Shown in pieces: positions 42,101-51,399 of a DNA stretch of 64,000 bases. Each line of letters starts with the position of its first letter. Position 1 is the stretch's first letter. The translations under genes were made by a program, and so were the position numbers. This DNA comes from Bartonella sp. DGB1. Lineage in GTDB: Bacteria; Pseudomonadota; Alphaproteobacteria; Rhizobiales; Rhizobiaceae. The notes under the pieces are model-generated. The model saw only the letters and a program-made list of their open reading frames with translations. It was not told where the DNA came from and made no database searches. The stretch spans positions 1,334,792 to 1,398,791 of the forward strand of contig NZ_CP166769.1 in the NCBI RefSeq assembly GCF_041345015.1. The letters run 5' to 3'.

Positions 42101-42126
42101 ATAGCTAGTTTTACATTTCTAGCTAT
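42101..42126. promoter_or_regulatory. 8-bp inverted repeat between divergent leuS and yggS
   Basis: ATAGCTAG (42101-42108) and CTAGCTAT (42119-42126) flank a 10-bp spacer in an 80-bp divergent promoter region. It could be an operator or simply a chance palindrome; nothing else supports it. Confidence 0.3.
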
Positions 42127-42143
42127 CACACAGGTTAAATTAC

Positions 42144-42812
42144 ATGGAAAATACTATTAATCAAAGAATTTTAACATTAAAGCATAAAATATTAACTATT
42201 GCACAACAATCCAATCGCACCTCCAAAGCACTACCACAATTAATAGCAGTAACCAAACTTGTCCCCCCTCATATTATTGAAGAGGCTATTCTAGCTGGTC
42301 AGAAGATTTTTGCTGAAAATAAAATTCAAGAAGCAATAACCAAATATCCAGAACTAAGAAATAAATACCCAGAAATAGAACTACATTTTATTGGTAAATT
42401 ACAATCAAATAAAACTTTTGAAGCTGTGAAATATTTTGATGTAATTCAAACTATTGACAGAGAAAAAATAGCGCAATATCTTGCGCAAGAAATGATCAAA
42501 CAACAAAAATTTCTGCCTTGTTACATACAAATAAATACCGGTGAAGAACCACAAAAAGCCGGCATTAAACCAGATGCAGCTATAGATTTTATTAACAAAT
42601 GTAAAAATAACTATAAATTAAACATCCAAGGCTTAATGTGTATACCACCAGCAAAAGAAAATCCAAAACCACATTTTGAAATGTTATCATCAATAGCCAA
42701 AAAAACCAACCTAGAATATCTTTCAATGGGCATGTCACAAGACTATGAACTAGCTATAGCTGCAGGAGCTACACATATAAGAATAGGTACTGCAATTTTT
42801 GGTAAAAGATAA
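42144..42812 (+). CDS. YggS family pyridoxal phosphate homeostasis protein
   Basis: PLP-binding TIM-barrel protein (PROSC/YggS) that buffers free PLP. The 222-residue product has LIAVTKLVPPHII (PLP-lysine), FAENKIQEA, LHFIGKLQSNK, YIQINTGEEPQKAG, LMCIPP and the C-terminal LSMGMSQDYELAIAAGATHIRIGTAIFG. All family motifs are intact, although the usual W/G residues in GENYVQE are changed to ENKIQE. Confidence 0.95.
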   Translation: MENTINQRILTLKHKILTIAQQSNRTSKALPQLIAVTKLVPPHIIEEAILAGQKIFAENKIQEAITKYPELRNKYPEIELHFIGKLQSNKTFEAVKYFDVIQTIDREKIAQYLAQEMIKQQKFLPCYIQINTGEEPQKAGIKPDAAIDFINKCKNNYKLNIQGLMCIPPAKENPKPHFEMLSSIAKKTNLEYLSMGMSQDYELAIAAGATHIRIGTAIFGKR

Positions 42813-42840
42813 ATGGATTTCTCAAAATTTATGTTACAAC

Positions 42841-42869
42841 TTGAATAAAGAAAAATAACCAGCTATAAT
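42841..42869 (+). promoter_or_regulatory. Sigma-70-type promoter for acs
   Basis: TTGAAT (42841-42846) and TATAAT (42864-42869) with exactly 17 bp between, 36 bp upstream of the acs start. Two purine-rich ribosome binding sites (AAGGAG and TGGAGG) follow. Confidence 0.7.
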
Positions 42870-42904
42870 TAGAAGGAGAAGTATAACATTCTGGAGGAAT
42901 ATAT

Positions 42905-44854
42905 ATGATTGACAAGATTTATCCCGTACCTGAATCGATTAAGAAAGAAGCCTTAATTGATAAAGAGACTTACGAGCAATGGTATAAAGAAAGTATCAAT
43001 GACCCTGAAACATTTTGGGGCAAACACGGAAAAAGAATTGACTGGATAAAACCATATACTAAAATAAAAAATACTTCTTTTGAAGGAGATGTATCCATAA
43101 AATGGTACGAAGATGGTACAACAAATGTAGCTTACAATTGTATAGATCGACATCTAAAAACCAGAGGTGACCAAGTAGCTCTAATTTGGGAGGGAGATAA
43201 CCCCGAGCATAGTAAGAAAGTCACTTATAAAGAATTACATAAAGAAGTTTGTAAATTTGCTAATGTTCTGAAAAAAAATAATGTAAAAAAAGGTGATTGT
43301 GTAACAATATATCTACCAATGATTGTAGAAGGTGTTTATGCAATGTTAGCTTGTGCTCGTATAGGAGCAATACATTCAGTCGTATTTGGTGGTTTCTCAC
43401 CAGATTCTTTAGCAAAACGCATGATAGATTGTGAATCTAAAATAGCCATTACTGCTGATTATGGAATTAGAGGAGGACAAAAAATCCCTCTCAAAAATAA
43501 TTTAGATGCAGCTATAGAAATTGCTAAAAATGAAAATTTCCATATTGATCGCACTATAGTAATAAAAAATTGCCCTGATGAAACTATCGACTGGAACCAA
43601 CAGCTTGATAGATGGTATCATGAAGAGGTAAAATCTGTAACAGACGATTGTGAAATTGTTGAGATGAACGCTGAGGATCCATTGTTTGTTCTATATACTT
43701 CTGGGTCAACTGGTAAACCAAAAGGTGTATTACATACTACAGCAGGATATCTAGTATATGCTTCTATGACTCATCAATATGTGTTTGATTACCATGATGG
43801 TGATATCTATTGGTGTACAGCTGACATTGGCTGGATTACAGGTCACTCTTATGTAGTTTATGGTCCTCTTGCAAATGGGGCTACTAGCTTAATATTTGAA
43901 GGCACTCCAACATATCCTGACGCTAGTCGTTTTTGGCAAATAATTGATAAATATAAAGTTAATATCTTTTATACAGCACCTACTGCTATCCGCGCCTTAA
44001 TGGGCATGGGCGATAAGTTTCTTGCAAACACCTCTCGTGATTCTTTAAAAATTCTAGCCTCTGTTGGTGAGCCTATTAATCCTGAAGCATGGGAATGGTT
44101 TTATCAAAAAGTAGGAAAAAATCACGCGCCTATTATGGATACATGGTGGCAAACTGAAACCGGTGGACACGCTATAACGCCTCTACCAGGCGTAACGCCA
44201 TTAAAACCTGGAGCAGCATCCTTTCCATTTTTTGGTATTAAACCCGTGCTAGCTGATCAAAATAATAATCCTGTCGAAGGTGAAGGAGAAGGAAGTTTAT
44301 GTATTGATGACTCCTGGCCAGGTCAAATGCGTTCTTTATATAAAGACCACGCACGTTTTATTGAAACATATTTCGCCCCTTATAAAGGACGCTATTGTTC
44401 AGGAGACGGAGCCAGGAGAGACAAAGATGGTTATTATTGGATCACCGGCAGATTAGATGATGTCTTGAATGTATCGGGTCATAGATTAGGTACCGCTGAA
44501 ATAGAATCTGCCTTAGTTGCACACGCAACCGTAGCCGAAGCTGCTGTAGTAGGAGTACCTCATGACGTTAAAGGACAAAGTATATATTGCTTCGTAACTC
44601 TAATGAATGACTTTGCTCCTAGTGAAGAACTAAAAGCTGAGTTAATAGCGCAAGTACGCAAAGAAATAGGAGCTCTAGCAACGCCTGATACTATCCAATT
44701 TGCTAGCGGTCTACCAAAAACACGATCAGGAAAAATAATGCGTAGAATTTTACGTAAAGTCGCTGTGAATGAATTTGAAAATCTAGGCGACATATCCACT
44801 TTAGCAGAACCAGCTGTAGTGGAGGATTTAATAAAAAATCGTGAATTAGTATAA
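42905..44854 (+). CDS. acs: Acetyl-CoA synthetase
   Basis: Activates acetate to acetyl-CoA via acetyl-AMP. The 649-residue product has the AMP-binding P-loop [60 protein letters not shown] and the C-terminal [14 protein letters not shown], whose Lys is the residue acetylated in regulated homologues. Own promoter and terminator, so monocistronic. Confidence 0.98.
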   Translation: MIDKIYPVPESIKKEALIDKETYEQWYKESINDPETFWGKHGKRIDWIKPYTKIKNTSFEGDVSIKWYEDGTTNVAYNCIDRHLKTRGDQVALIWEGDNPEHSKKVTYKELHKEVCKFANVLKKNNVKKGDCVTIYLPMIVEGVYAMLACARIGAIHSVVFGGFSPDSLAKRMIDCESKIAITADYGIRGGQKIPLKNNLDAAIEIAKNENFHIDRTIVIKNCPDETIDWNQQLDRWYHEEVKSVTDDCEIVEMNAEDPLFVLYTSGSTGKPKGVLHTTAGYLVYASMTHQYVFDYHDGDIYWCTADIGWITGHSYVVYGPLANGATSLIFEGTPTYPDASRFWQIIDKYKVNIFYTAPTAIRALMGMGDKFLANTSRDSLKILASVGEPINPEAWEWFYQKVGKNHAPIMDTWWQTETGGHAITPLPGVTPLKPGAASFPFFGIKPVLADQNNNPVEGEGEGSLCIDDSWPGQMRSLYKDHARFIETYFAPYKGRYCSGDGARRDKDGYYWITGRLDDVLNVSGHRLGTAEIESALVAHATVAEAAVVGVPHDVKGQSIYCFVTLMNDFAPSEELKAELIAQVRKEIGALATPDTIQFASGLPKTRSGKIMRRILRKVAVNEFENLGDISTLAEPAVVEDLIKNRELV

Positions 44855-44862
44855 AACTTCCT

Positions 44863-44898
44863 AGAACTAAGATTTAGTGCTTGCTAAGTCTTAGTTCT
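44863..44898 (+). terminator. acs terminator
   Basis: A perfect 10-bp stem (AGAACTAAGA 44863-44872 with TCTTAGTTCT 44889-44898) 9 nt after the acs stop, followed by TTAATC. The U-tract is short. Confidence 0.7.
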
Positions 44899-45308
44899 TT
44901 AATCATGTAATATAACTTTTTTAACTTATATTACTATCAATCTTTTAAGCTATTTAGATCCGTATCTAATATATCCGTCTCTAATATAATTTAGCGTCAT
45001 ATCTAATATAAAGATATTACATTTAGTTACCGCAATTGTTGATTAATTAACTGTCAAATAACCTGATAAACTAGACCAACCAAACAAGAATATCTAAATA
45101 GACTAATAATATATTTTAATTATACCTATAAAATATACTGATACTTATATATCACCATAACAATCTATTTAAATTAATCGATAAAGAAAGAATAATCTTA
45201 TATAAATTGGTGATAATTAATCTACAAGCAAGCTAAAAGAAATTTACTATCTTATGTAAAAGTGTCGGTAGTATACGCAGGATACATCATAATTAATGTA
45301 GTAAAAAA
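44899..45308. other. Non-coding spacer between acs and the SDHAF4 gene
   Basis: About 410 bp without a gene. It contains a near-perfect 15-bp tandem pair (TCCGTATCTAATATA 44959-44973 and TCCGTCTCTAATATA 44974-44988) and a third related block ending at 45010. The rest is plain AT-rich sequence. Confidence 0.6.
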
Positions 45309-45494
45309 TTAAAAATCTATCGCTCTACCTTTATTTTCCCAATCACCAAATCTTGTCGGCTCAGCTCCATCACGCCCACCAAATTCTTCTGGCATTGTTG
45401 GTATTTTTTTTTGCGCATTTCTTTCTTCAGCCTCAGTTAAAGCTCTAATAGCAGCAGGGGTAAGAATTTTTGTAGGATTTTGATTTTTCAGCAT
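45309..45494 (-). CDS. DUF1674 / succinate dehydrogenase assembly factor 4 homologue
   Basis: A 61-residue protein ending PEEFGGRDGAEPTRFGDWENKGRAIDF, the DUF1674/SDHAF4 signature. The mitochondrial homologue binds the flavoprotein subunit SdhA and aids complex II assembly. I chose the internal ATG (MLKNQNPTK) because AAAGGA lies 8 nt upstream; a longer frame would add a hydrophobic AT-derived leader. It is divergent from htpX, and sdhCDAB is 13 kb away. Confidence 0.88.
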   Translation of the reverse strand: MLKNQNPTKILTPAAIRALTEAEERNAQKKIPTMPEEFGGRDGAEPTRFGDWENKGRAIDF

Positions 45495-45591
45495 GATTTT
45501 TCCTTTACTATTATGAAACCTTTTACAAATAATGTAATTTATTATATAATATAACAATATATTTATCTATTATTTTACTGAGGATGTGAAA

Positions 45592-46545
45592 ATGAGCTTT
45601 TTCCGTACTGCACTATTATTAGCCTCGTTAACAGCATTATTTATGCTTATCGGTTATTTTATAGGTGGAACCAATGGTATGTTTATCGCATTTTTTGCTG
45701 CAGCTGGTTTAAATTTATTTGCTTATTGGAACTCAGATAAAATAGTGCTAAGAAGTTATAACGCTAAAGAAGTCACCTTACAAAGCAGCCCCAATCTATA
45801 TAGAATCGTTACAGAATTAGCTGAAAAAGCAAATTTACCACAACCAAAAATCTATATTATTGATAATCCACAGCCTAATGCTTTTGCTACAGGACGTAAT
45901 CCACAAAATGCTGCCGTAGCTGCTACTAGTGGTTTATTAGAATTATTAACAAATGATGAGTTAGCTGGTGTAATGGCACATGAATTAGCTCACGTAAAAA
46001 ATAGAGACACATTAATAATGACTATAGCGGCTACCATTGGTGGAGCAATTTCTATGTTAGCTAATTTTTTCTTTTTATTTGGTGGTAATAGAAATTCCTC
46101 AGGAAATAGTAACAATGGATTAACTATTGTTGGTAGTTTGTTGATGTTAATATTAGCTCCACTTGCTGCAATGATTATCCAAATGACTATTAGTAGAACT
46201 AGGGAATATGCTGCCGATAAAGAAGGCGCTTTAATCTGTGGTAAACCTCTATCTTTAGCATCAGCATTAGCAAAACTGGCTATGTCATCTAAGAAAATTA
46301 CAAATAAACAAGCAGAGAAACATCCTGAAACAGCGCACATGTTTATTATTAACCCTCTGCATAAAGGCGGACGCGATAAATTATTTGCATCACATCCAGA
46401 AACAGGTAATCGTATAAAAGCTTTAGAAAAAATGGCGCAAGCACCTCTTTCTAGTTATATGAAAGATGATAATTTAACCAATATAATTGAAAACAAATCA
46501 GATACCGCTGAAGATAAATCAAAATTTAAAAATCCATGGCTTTAA
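45592..46545 (+). CDS. htpX: Heat-shock membrane metalloprotease HtpX
   Basis: M48 zinc protease of the inner membrane that clears damaged membrane proteins. The 317-residue product has two N-terminal membrane helices, the zinc motif [10 protein letters not shown], two further helices and a third zinc ligand in [13 protein letters not shown]. The ATG giving [10 protein letters not shown] is preferred over an upstream in-frame GTG because GAGGA is 7 nt before it. Neighbouring DUF1674 and rsmB are standard for the class. Confidence 0.96.
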   Translation: MSFFRTALLLASLTALFMLIGYFIGGTNGMFIAFFAAAGLNLFAYWNSDKIVLRSYNAKEVTLQSSPNLYRIVTELAEKANLPQPKIYIIDNPQPNAFATGRNPQNAAVAATSGLLELLTNDELAGVMAHELAHVKNRDTLIMTIAATIGGAISMLANFFFLFGGNRNSSGNSNNGLTIVGSLLMLILAPLAAMIIQMTISRTREYAADKEGALICGKPLSLASALAKLAMSSKKITNKQAEKHPETAHMFIINPLHKGGRDKLFASHPETGNRIKALEKMAQAPLSSYMKDDNLTNIIENKSDTAEDKSKFKNPWL

Positions 46546-46733
46546 AAAATTATCCCGCAAAAGAATATTTCTGATAACAAAACGGATAAAATTTTAGTTA
46601 ATATTTAATATAGATAACTAAAAAAATTTATATCGCGGATAATGAGGCAAAGTTAGTCAATTTAATACAAATAAATGCAGTTAACCACGGCTGGCTGTAA
46701 AATAATGATATAATATTTGTATTTACGAATAAA

Positions 46734-46781
46734 TTCCTTTATTAATAACTTAATAAATAAGTAAATTAAAGAATAAAGGAA
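46734..46781 (+). promoter_or_regulatory. Inverted repeat enclosing the putP ribosome binding site
   Basis: TTCCTTTATT (46734-46743) and AATAAAGGAA (46772-46781) are perfect 10-bp complements, with an inner ACTTA/TAAGT pair. The second arm contains the AAAGGAAG ribosome binding site of putP, 7 nt before the ATG. Folding would hide it, suggesting translational control. Confidence 0.5.
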
Positions 46782-46787
46782 GAAAAT

Positions 46788-48278
46788 ATGGATATTATCA
46801 CAGCATCAACTCCTATGATAATAACATTTAGCATTTATTTAATCGCTATGGTTACTATAGGAATTTTGGCATATTATTTAACCACCAACTTTAATGATTA
46901 TATATTAGGCGGTAGAAAGATAGGAAGTATTGTAACAGCCTTATCTGCTGGTGCTTCTGATATGAGTGCGTGGCTTTTACTCGGGTTACCAGGTGCATTT
47001 TATCTACTAGGATTCTCTGAAGTATGGATTGCTGTCGGATTATTAGTAGGAGCTTGGTGTAACTGGCAATTTATAGCGGCAAGATTAAGAATATATACTG
47101 AAATTGCACGAAATGCTTTAACTATACCCGACTATTTTACACATCGATTTAATGATAGCAAACGCGTGTTATCCATTATTTCCTCTTTAGTTATTTTACT
47201 ATTTTTCACTATTTATTGCGCTTCTGGTATCTCTGCTGGAGCACAAATTTTTCACACTACGTTTGGCTTTTCTTACTTAAATGCCTTATTTTTAGGTGCT
47301 TCTGTTACTATATTATATACATTTTTAGGCGGATTCTTAGCGGTAAGTTGGACAGATGCTATTCAAGCTACGTTAATGTTATTTGCTTTAATTGTAACTC
47401 CAGTTTTAATTATAATTTATATGGGTGGTTTTTCAGAAGTAAGTGAAATTATGTATTCTAATTTTCCTAACCATAACAACTTAATGCCAACAGGAGGATA
47501 TATAGCAATTATCTCTTCACTCGGTTGGGGTTTAGGTTACTTTGGACAACCGCATATTTTATCTCGATTTATGGCTGCATCTTCTATTCCAACTATAAAT
47601 AGAGCTAAAAAAATTGGACTAACTTGGATGGCATTATGTCTAGTTGGTGCTATGGCTATTGGATATTTAGGTTTAGCATATCTTACTAAAAATCCACAAT
47701 TAGCAGGTAGCGTTGTCCATAATCCTGAAAGAATTTTTATTCAATTATCAATGGTGTTATTTAATCCTTGGATGGCTGGGGTAATATTATCAGCAATTTT
47801 AGCAGCAGTTATGAGTACATTGAGTAGTCAATTATTAATTTGTAGCTCTTCCTTAACTCAAGATTTTTATAAAAACTTTTTAAGACCAAGTGCTTGCCAA
47901 AAAGAATTAGTGCTAGTAAGTAGATTTATGGTACTTATGGTTGCAATGATTGCTTGTATTTTAGCTTTAAATCCTAACAACTCTATTTTATCTCTAGTAA
48001 GCTATGCTTGGGCTGGTTTAGGAGCTTCATTTGGTCCAGTTATATTATTATCCCTAACTTGGAAAAAAATGACAAGAAATGGAGCGTTAGCTGGTATGAT
48101 AGTTGGAGCAGCAACGGTAGTAATCTGGAAAAGTTTCGCTTGGCTAGGTTTATATGAATTAATTCCTGCCTTTATAATATCTATTCTAGCTATAGTTATA
48201 GTAAGTTTATTAGAAAAGAATCCAGATCCTCAATTAGAAAAAATATTCATTGAATCTAATCAAAAATTTAATGAATAG
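46788..48278 (+). CDS. putP: Sodium/proline symporter
   Basis: Sodium:solute symporter of the SSS family importing proline. The 496-residue product has about 13 membrane segments and the PutP-type motifs NDYILGGRKIGSIVTALSAGASDMSAWLLLGLPGAFY and GWGLGYFGQPHILSRFMA. C-terminal LEKNPDPQ is short. In most relatives htpX is followed directly by rsmB; putP sits between them here. A proline catabolic gene (putA) is not in the window. Confidence 0.93.
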   Translation: MDIITASTPMIITFSIYLIAMVTIGILAYYLTTNFNDYILGGRKIGSIVTALSAGASDMSAWLLLGLPGAFYLLGFSEVWIAVGLLVGAWCNWQFIAARLRIYTEIARNALTIPDYFTHRFNDSKRVLSIISSLVILLFFTIYCASGISAGAQIFHTTFGFSYLNALFLGASVTILYTFLGGFLAVSWTDAIQATLMLFALIVTPVLIIIYMGGFSEVSEIMYSNFPNHNNLMPTGGYIAIISSLGWGLGYFGQPHILSRFMAASSIPTINRAKKIGLTWMALCLVGAMAIGYLGLAYLTKNPQLAGSVVHNPERIFIQLSMVLFNPWMAGVILSAILAAVMSTLSSQLLICSSSLTQDFYKNFLRPSACQKELVLVSRFMVLMVAMIACILALNPNNSILSLVSYAWAGLGASFGPVILLSLTWKKMTRNGALAGMIVGAATVVIWKSFAWLGLYELIPAFIISILAIVIVSLLEKNPDPQLEKIFIESNQKFNE

Positions 48279-48287
48279 TAAATATTT

Positions 48288-48361
48288 CGTAAGGCAACAA
48301 TGAACACTAATAAGCTTCCTTTAAATACATCAGGTTTAAAAACTCGTATTGTTGCCTTACG
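48288..48361 (+). promoter_or_regulatory. 14-bp perfect inverted repeat pairing the rsmB start site with its own coding region
   Basis: CGTAAGGCAACAAT (48288-48301) is exactly complementary to ATTGTTGCCTTACG (48348-48361). The upstream arm contains the AAGG ribosome binding site and the first two bases of the rsmB ATG; the downstream arm is inside codons for the conserved RIVALRL segment. The mRNA could fold to block initiation. Confidence 0.6.
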
Positions 48362-49649
48362 TCTATTAACTGCTATTATAAAAAAACATCAATCTATGGA
48401 TGCCTTAACTGATAATGAACATGGGCATCCACAATATTTATCACTCACAACTGCTGATAGATTACTAGTAAAGGCCATTTTAGGCGCTAGCCTAAGGCAC
48501 AGAGCCGAAATATTACAAATATTAACTCTATTATTAAATAAAAAACTAAGTGAAAATGCGGTAACTTTAGAAAATTTACTAATTATCTCTTTAGCACAAT
48601 TACTTTATTTAAAAATACCAGACTACGCTATAATAAATACTGCTGTAGAAATTACTAAAAAAGATCCAAGATTGAATAGATTTTCTTCCTTGGTTAATGG
48701 AATTTTACGCAATTACCTACGTAAAAAAGATCAATTAAAAACAGAAATTACGCCCCTAAAAAACACACCTCAATGGTTTAAAAACCAGTTAGAAGAATTT
48801 TACGGAATAGAAAAAACGAATCAAATTCTTTATAAACAGACCTTAGAACCAACCCTAGATATTACAGTAAAAGCTAATCCAGAAATCTGGGCAGAAAAAT
48901 TAAATGCTATAATTTTACCTAACCAATCACTAAGATTGTTAAACCCTAAACAAGATATTACTCACTTAGCAGGATTCGATGACGGGCAATGGTGGGTACA
49001 GGATTTCAGCGCTTCTTTACCAGCTAAATTACTAGGAGATCTCAACGGTAAAAATGTAGTAGATTTATGCGCTGCTCCAGGAGGTAAAACAGCACAATTA
49101 ATCAATCAAGGAGCTAAGGTAGTTGCTGTAGATATATCAACTAATAGAATAAAAAGATTAAAGCAAAATTTAGACAGACTATCGATGGTAGCTGAATGTA
49201 ATATAGCTGATTTAAAAAATTATCAACCTACCCAATTATTTGAAGTAATTTTACTAGATGCCCCTTGTTCCTCTACAGGAACGATCAGACGTCACCCTGA
49301 TATATTATGGACAAAAACTGAAGAAGATATAAAAAAATTAACTAAATTACAGTTTGAACTTTTAGAAGCAAGCTTAAATTTCGCAAAAGAAAATGCTATA
49401 ATTTTATTTAGTAATTGTTCTATCTTACCTCAAGAAGGTGAATATCTAGTAGAAGAATTTTTACAAAAACATTCCTCAAAAATAAAATTATTACCATTTG
49501 AACCATCTGAACTACCCCCAGAATTAGCTATTCTTATCAATAAAAAAGGCTATTTAAGAACAACACCTGCTGATTTCTATCATGAAAATGATGCTCTGTC
49601 AGGCATGGATGGATTTTTTGCAGCCAGGTTCCTATTTAATAATCACTAA
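48300..49649 (+). CDS. rsmB: 16S rRNA (cytosine-967-C5)-methyltransferase
   Basis: SAM-dependent m5C methyltransferase. The 449-residue product has an N-terminal NusB-like domain (about residues 15-150) and a C-terminal Rossmann methyltransferase with VVDLCAAPGGKTAQL (SAM), LLDAPCSSTGTIRRHPD (motif IV Cys), and LFSNCSILPQEGE (motif VI, where the catalytic Cys is usually in YSTCS). The start lies in a strong inverted repeat 22 nt after putP. Confidence 0.95.
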   Translation: MNTNKLPLNTSGLKTRIVALRLLTAIIKKHQSMDALTDNEHGHPQYLSLTTADRLLVKAILGASLRHRAEILQILTLLLNKKLSENAVTLENLLIISLAQLLYLKIPDYAIINTAVEITKKDPRLNRFSSLVNGILRNYLRKKDQLKTEITPLKNTPQWFKNQLEEFYGIEKTNQILYKQTLEPTLDITVKANPEIWAEKLNAIILPNQSLRLLNPKQDITHLAGFDDGQWWVQDFSASLPAKLLGDLNGKNVVDLCAAPGGKTAQLINQGAKVVAVDISTNRIKRLKQNLDRLSMVAECNIADLKNYQPTQLFEVILLDAPCSSTGTIRRHPDILWTKTEEDIKKLTKLQFELLEASLNFAKENAIILFSNCSILPQEGEYLVEEFLQKHSSKIKLLPFEPSELPPELAILINKKGYLRTTPADFYHENDALSGMDGFFAARFLFNNH

Positions 49650-49685
49650 TAAATTAATTATTTATTGATATATTAATGATATCAT

Positions 49686-49705
49686 ACTCCTATATTTTTA
49701 GGAGT
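49686..49705 (+). promoter_or_regulatory. Hairpin containing the heparinase-gene ribosome binding site
   Basis: ACTCCTA (49686-49692) pairs with TAGGAGT (49699-49705) across a 6-nt loop. The second arm is the AGGAG ribosome binding site, 6 nt before the ATG. The stem is short and could melt easily, so regulation is only suggested. Confidence 0.4.
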
Positions 49706-49710
49706 TATGT

Positions 49711-51357
49711 ATGTTATTTTCTCATAAGATATCTTTTTCAAAAACTAGCTTTGAATCTAAATTTACTCAAGTCAGCGAACAAAAAAGTTTCTTTGCCCAA
49801 TTACAAAAAATATTTATCAAAGATAAATATAAATTTAACTATCTGCCAATCTTCTCTCCTATGGGAGATGCTAAAGTAGCACGTGAAATATATCACGGTA
49901 AGTTTAATTTTTCAGGACTAACCTTAGATACTAATGGATTATCGCCTTTTATGATTCATATTAATAAAGATTATATCTTTGGTCAAATCCATAATTTTTC
50001 ATGGTTATCCCATATGTATGCAGCTAAATCCGCTATATCTTTAGCTGCTAGCCGTACTTTTATTTTAGATTGGATAAAAATTTTTGGAAATAAAACAAAC
50101 TCTCATAGCTATGATTATGAAATTACTACCAATAGAATAGTTAATTGGCTAATCCATAGTAATTGGTTATTAAAACAGTCATCTACAGATTTTCAACAAG
50201 CTTTTATAGACTCTATAAAAGAACAAGCTTATCACCTCTATAAAAATTTTATCATCATTAAAGATAAATATACTAAATTACATGTAGCGATAACATTATT
50301 ATTAGCTTGCCGCTTTACTAATTTACCATTAAAATTTAACCAAAGAATCCTAAAAATATTTACTCAAGCGACACAAGAAAACATCTTATTAGATGGAGGA
50401 CATATCTCGCTAGAGCCACAAAAAATATATAATATATTATCGTTATTAATTCCTATAAAACAAAGTTATTTACAACTTCTGGAACAGCCTCCAGCAATAT
50501 TAATAGAAATGATAGAGCGTCTGTTTCCTTGTTTAAGATTTTTTACCCACACTAATGGTGAGTTAGCGCACTTTCATGGATCTACAATTGTTACTAAACA
50601 AGCTATTAATGCTTGTTTAAGTCACGATGAAACTAATGGAGCAATCTTCCAACATGCACCCTATTCAAATTTCTACCGTCTAGCCAATAATAATAATATA
50701 TTGATAGCTAATGTTGGTATTAACAATAGTGAATCAGCGATGTCTTTCGAATTTTCTTCACAACAACAAAGAATCATAGTTAATTGCAACGAATCTTGTG
50801 TAAAGTTAATTCCGAATCAATATAAAAGTGATAAATTCTCTAACCTACATCATTCTTATCTACAAAATGAGAAATTACTATTTACTAAACAGAGACTAAA
50901 AGCTATCACTCAAAATATATCATTAGAGAAACTTTCGAATCAAAATAAACTAGGATTCTGCGCTAGTCACGTTAAAAAATATAAACATAATATAAAGATT
51001 ATTCATCAGAGAGAGATATTCTTAGATACTGATGATACAATCACTGGAAGTGACAAATTAACATATGAAAATCTAAAAGGCGCTATTCCGAGTACAAAAA
51101 TATCTTTTCACTTACATCCTGATATTATAGTAAAAAAACGTCTTTGTAATTTTCTATTAATAGGTAAAAATAATAATGTTTGGGAATTTTCGTGCGATAA
51201 TGCAATCTTAAAATTAGATGAATCCATATATCACTGTCCTACACATGGCGCCCTACCAAGTAAAAAAATTATTTTAACTTTTAATAATATACCTTCATCT
51301 ATAATAAACTGGAAAATTTGCCGAATAAAAGAATCATTATTGCAATTTGATGGTTAA
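49711..51357 (+). CDS. Heparinase II/III family protein
   Basis: A 548-residue protein of the heparinase II/III-like family that alphaproteobacteria carry between rsmB and purH. The N-terminal part is alpha/alpha-barrel-like with NRIVNWLIHSNWLLKQS; the central GHISLEPQKIYNILSLLIPIKQSYLQL and LAHFHGSTIVTKQAIN lead to the Hepar_II_III C-terminal beta domain (about 310-540). True substrate unknown; a role on cell-surface or periplasmic polysaccharide is assumed, not shown. No obvious secretion signal is seen. Confidence 0.85.
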   Translation: MLFSHKISFSKTSFESKFTQVSEQKSFFAQLQKIFIKDKYKFNYLPIFSPMGDAKVAREIYHGKFNFSGLTLDTNGLSPFMIHINKDYIFGQIHNFSWLSHMYAAKSAISLAASRTFILDWIKIFGNKTNSHSYDYEITTNRIVNWLIHSNWLLKQSSTDFQQAFIDSIKEQAYHLYKNFIIIKDKYTKLHVAITLLLACRFTNLPLKFNQRILKIFTQATQENILLDGGHISLEPQKIYNILSLLIPIKQSYLQLLEQPPAILIEMIERLFPCLRFFTHTNGELAHFHGSTIVTKQAINACLSHDETNGAIFQHAPYSNFYRLANNNNILIANVGINNSESAMSFEFSSQQQRIIVNCNESCVKLIPNQYKSDKFSNLHHSYLQNEKLLFTKQRLKAITQNISLEKLSNQNKLGFCASHVKKYKHNIKIIHQREIFLDTDDTITGSDKLTYENLKGAIPSTKISFHLHPDIIVKKRLCNFLLIGKNNNVWEFSCDNAILKLDESIYHCPTHGALPSKKIILTFNNIPSSIINWKICRIKESLLQFDG

Positions 51358-51399
51358 TATGTAAAAATCCGGCAAATTCAATATGTATAAGGTGTTTTT

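Noticed and set aside
48700..49649. Altered motif VI in RsmB (SNCSI rather than STCSI) as a sign of inactivation
   Set aside because: The Cys itself is kept, and the Thr-to-Asn-type change next to it does not by itself imply loss of function.
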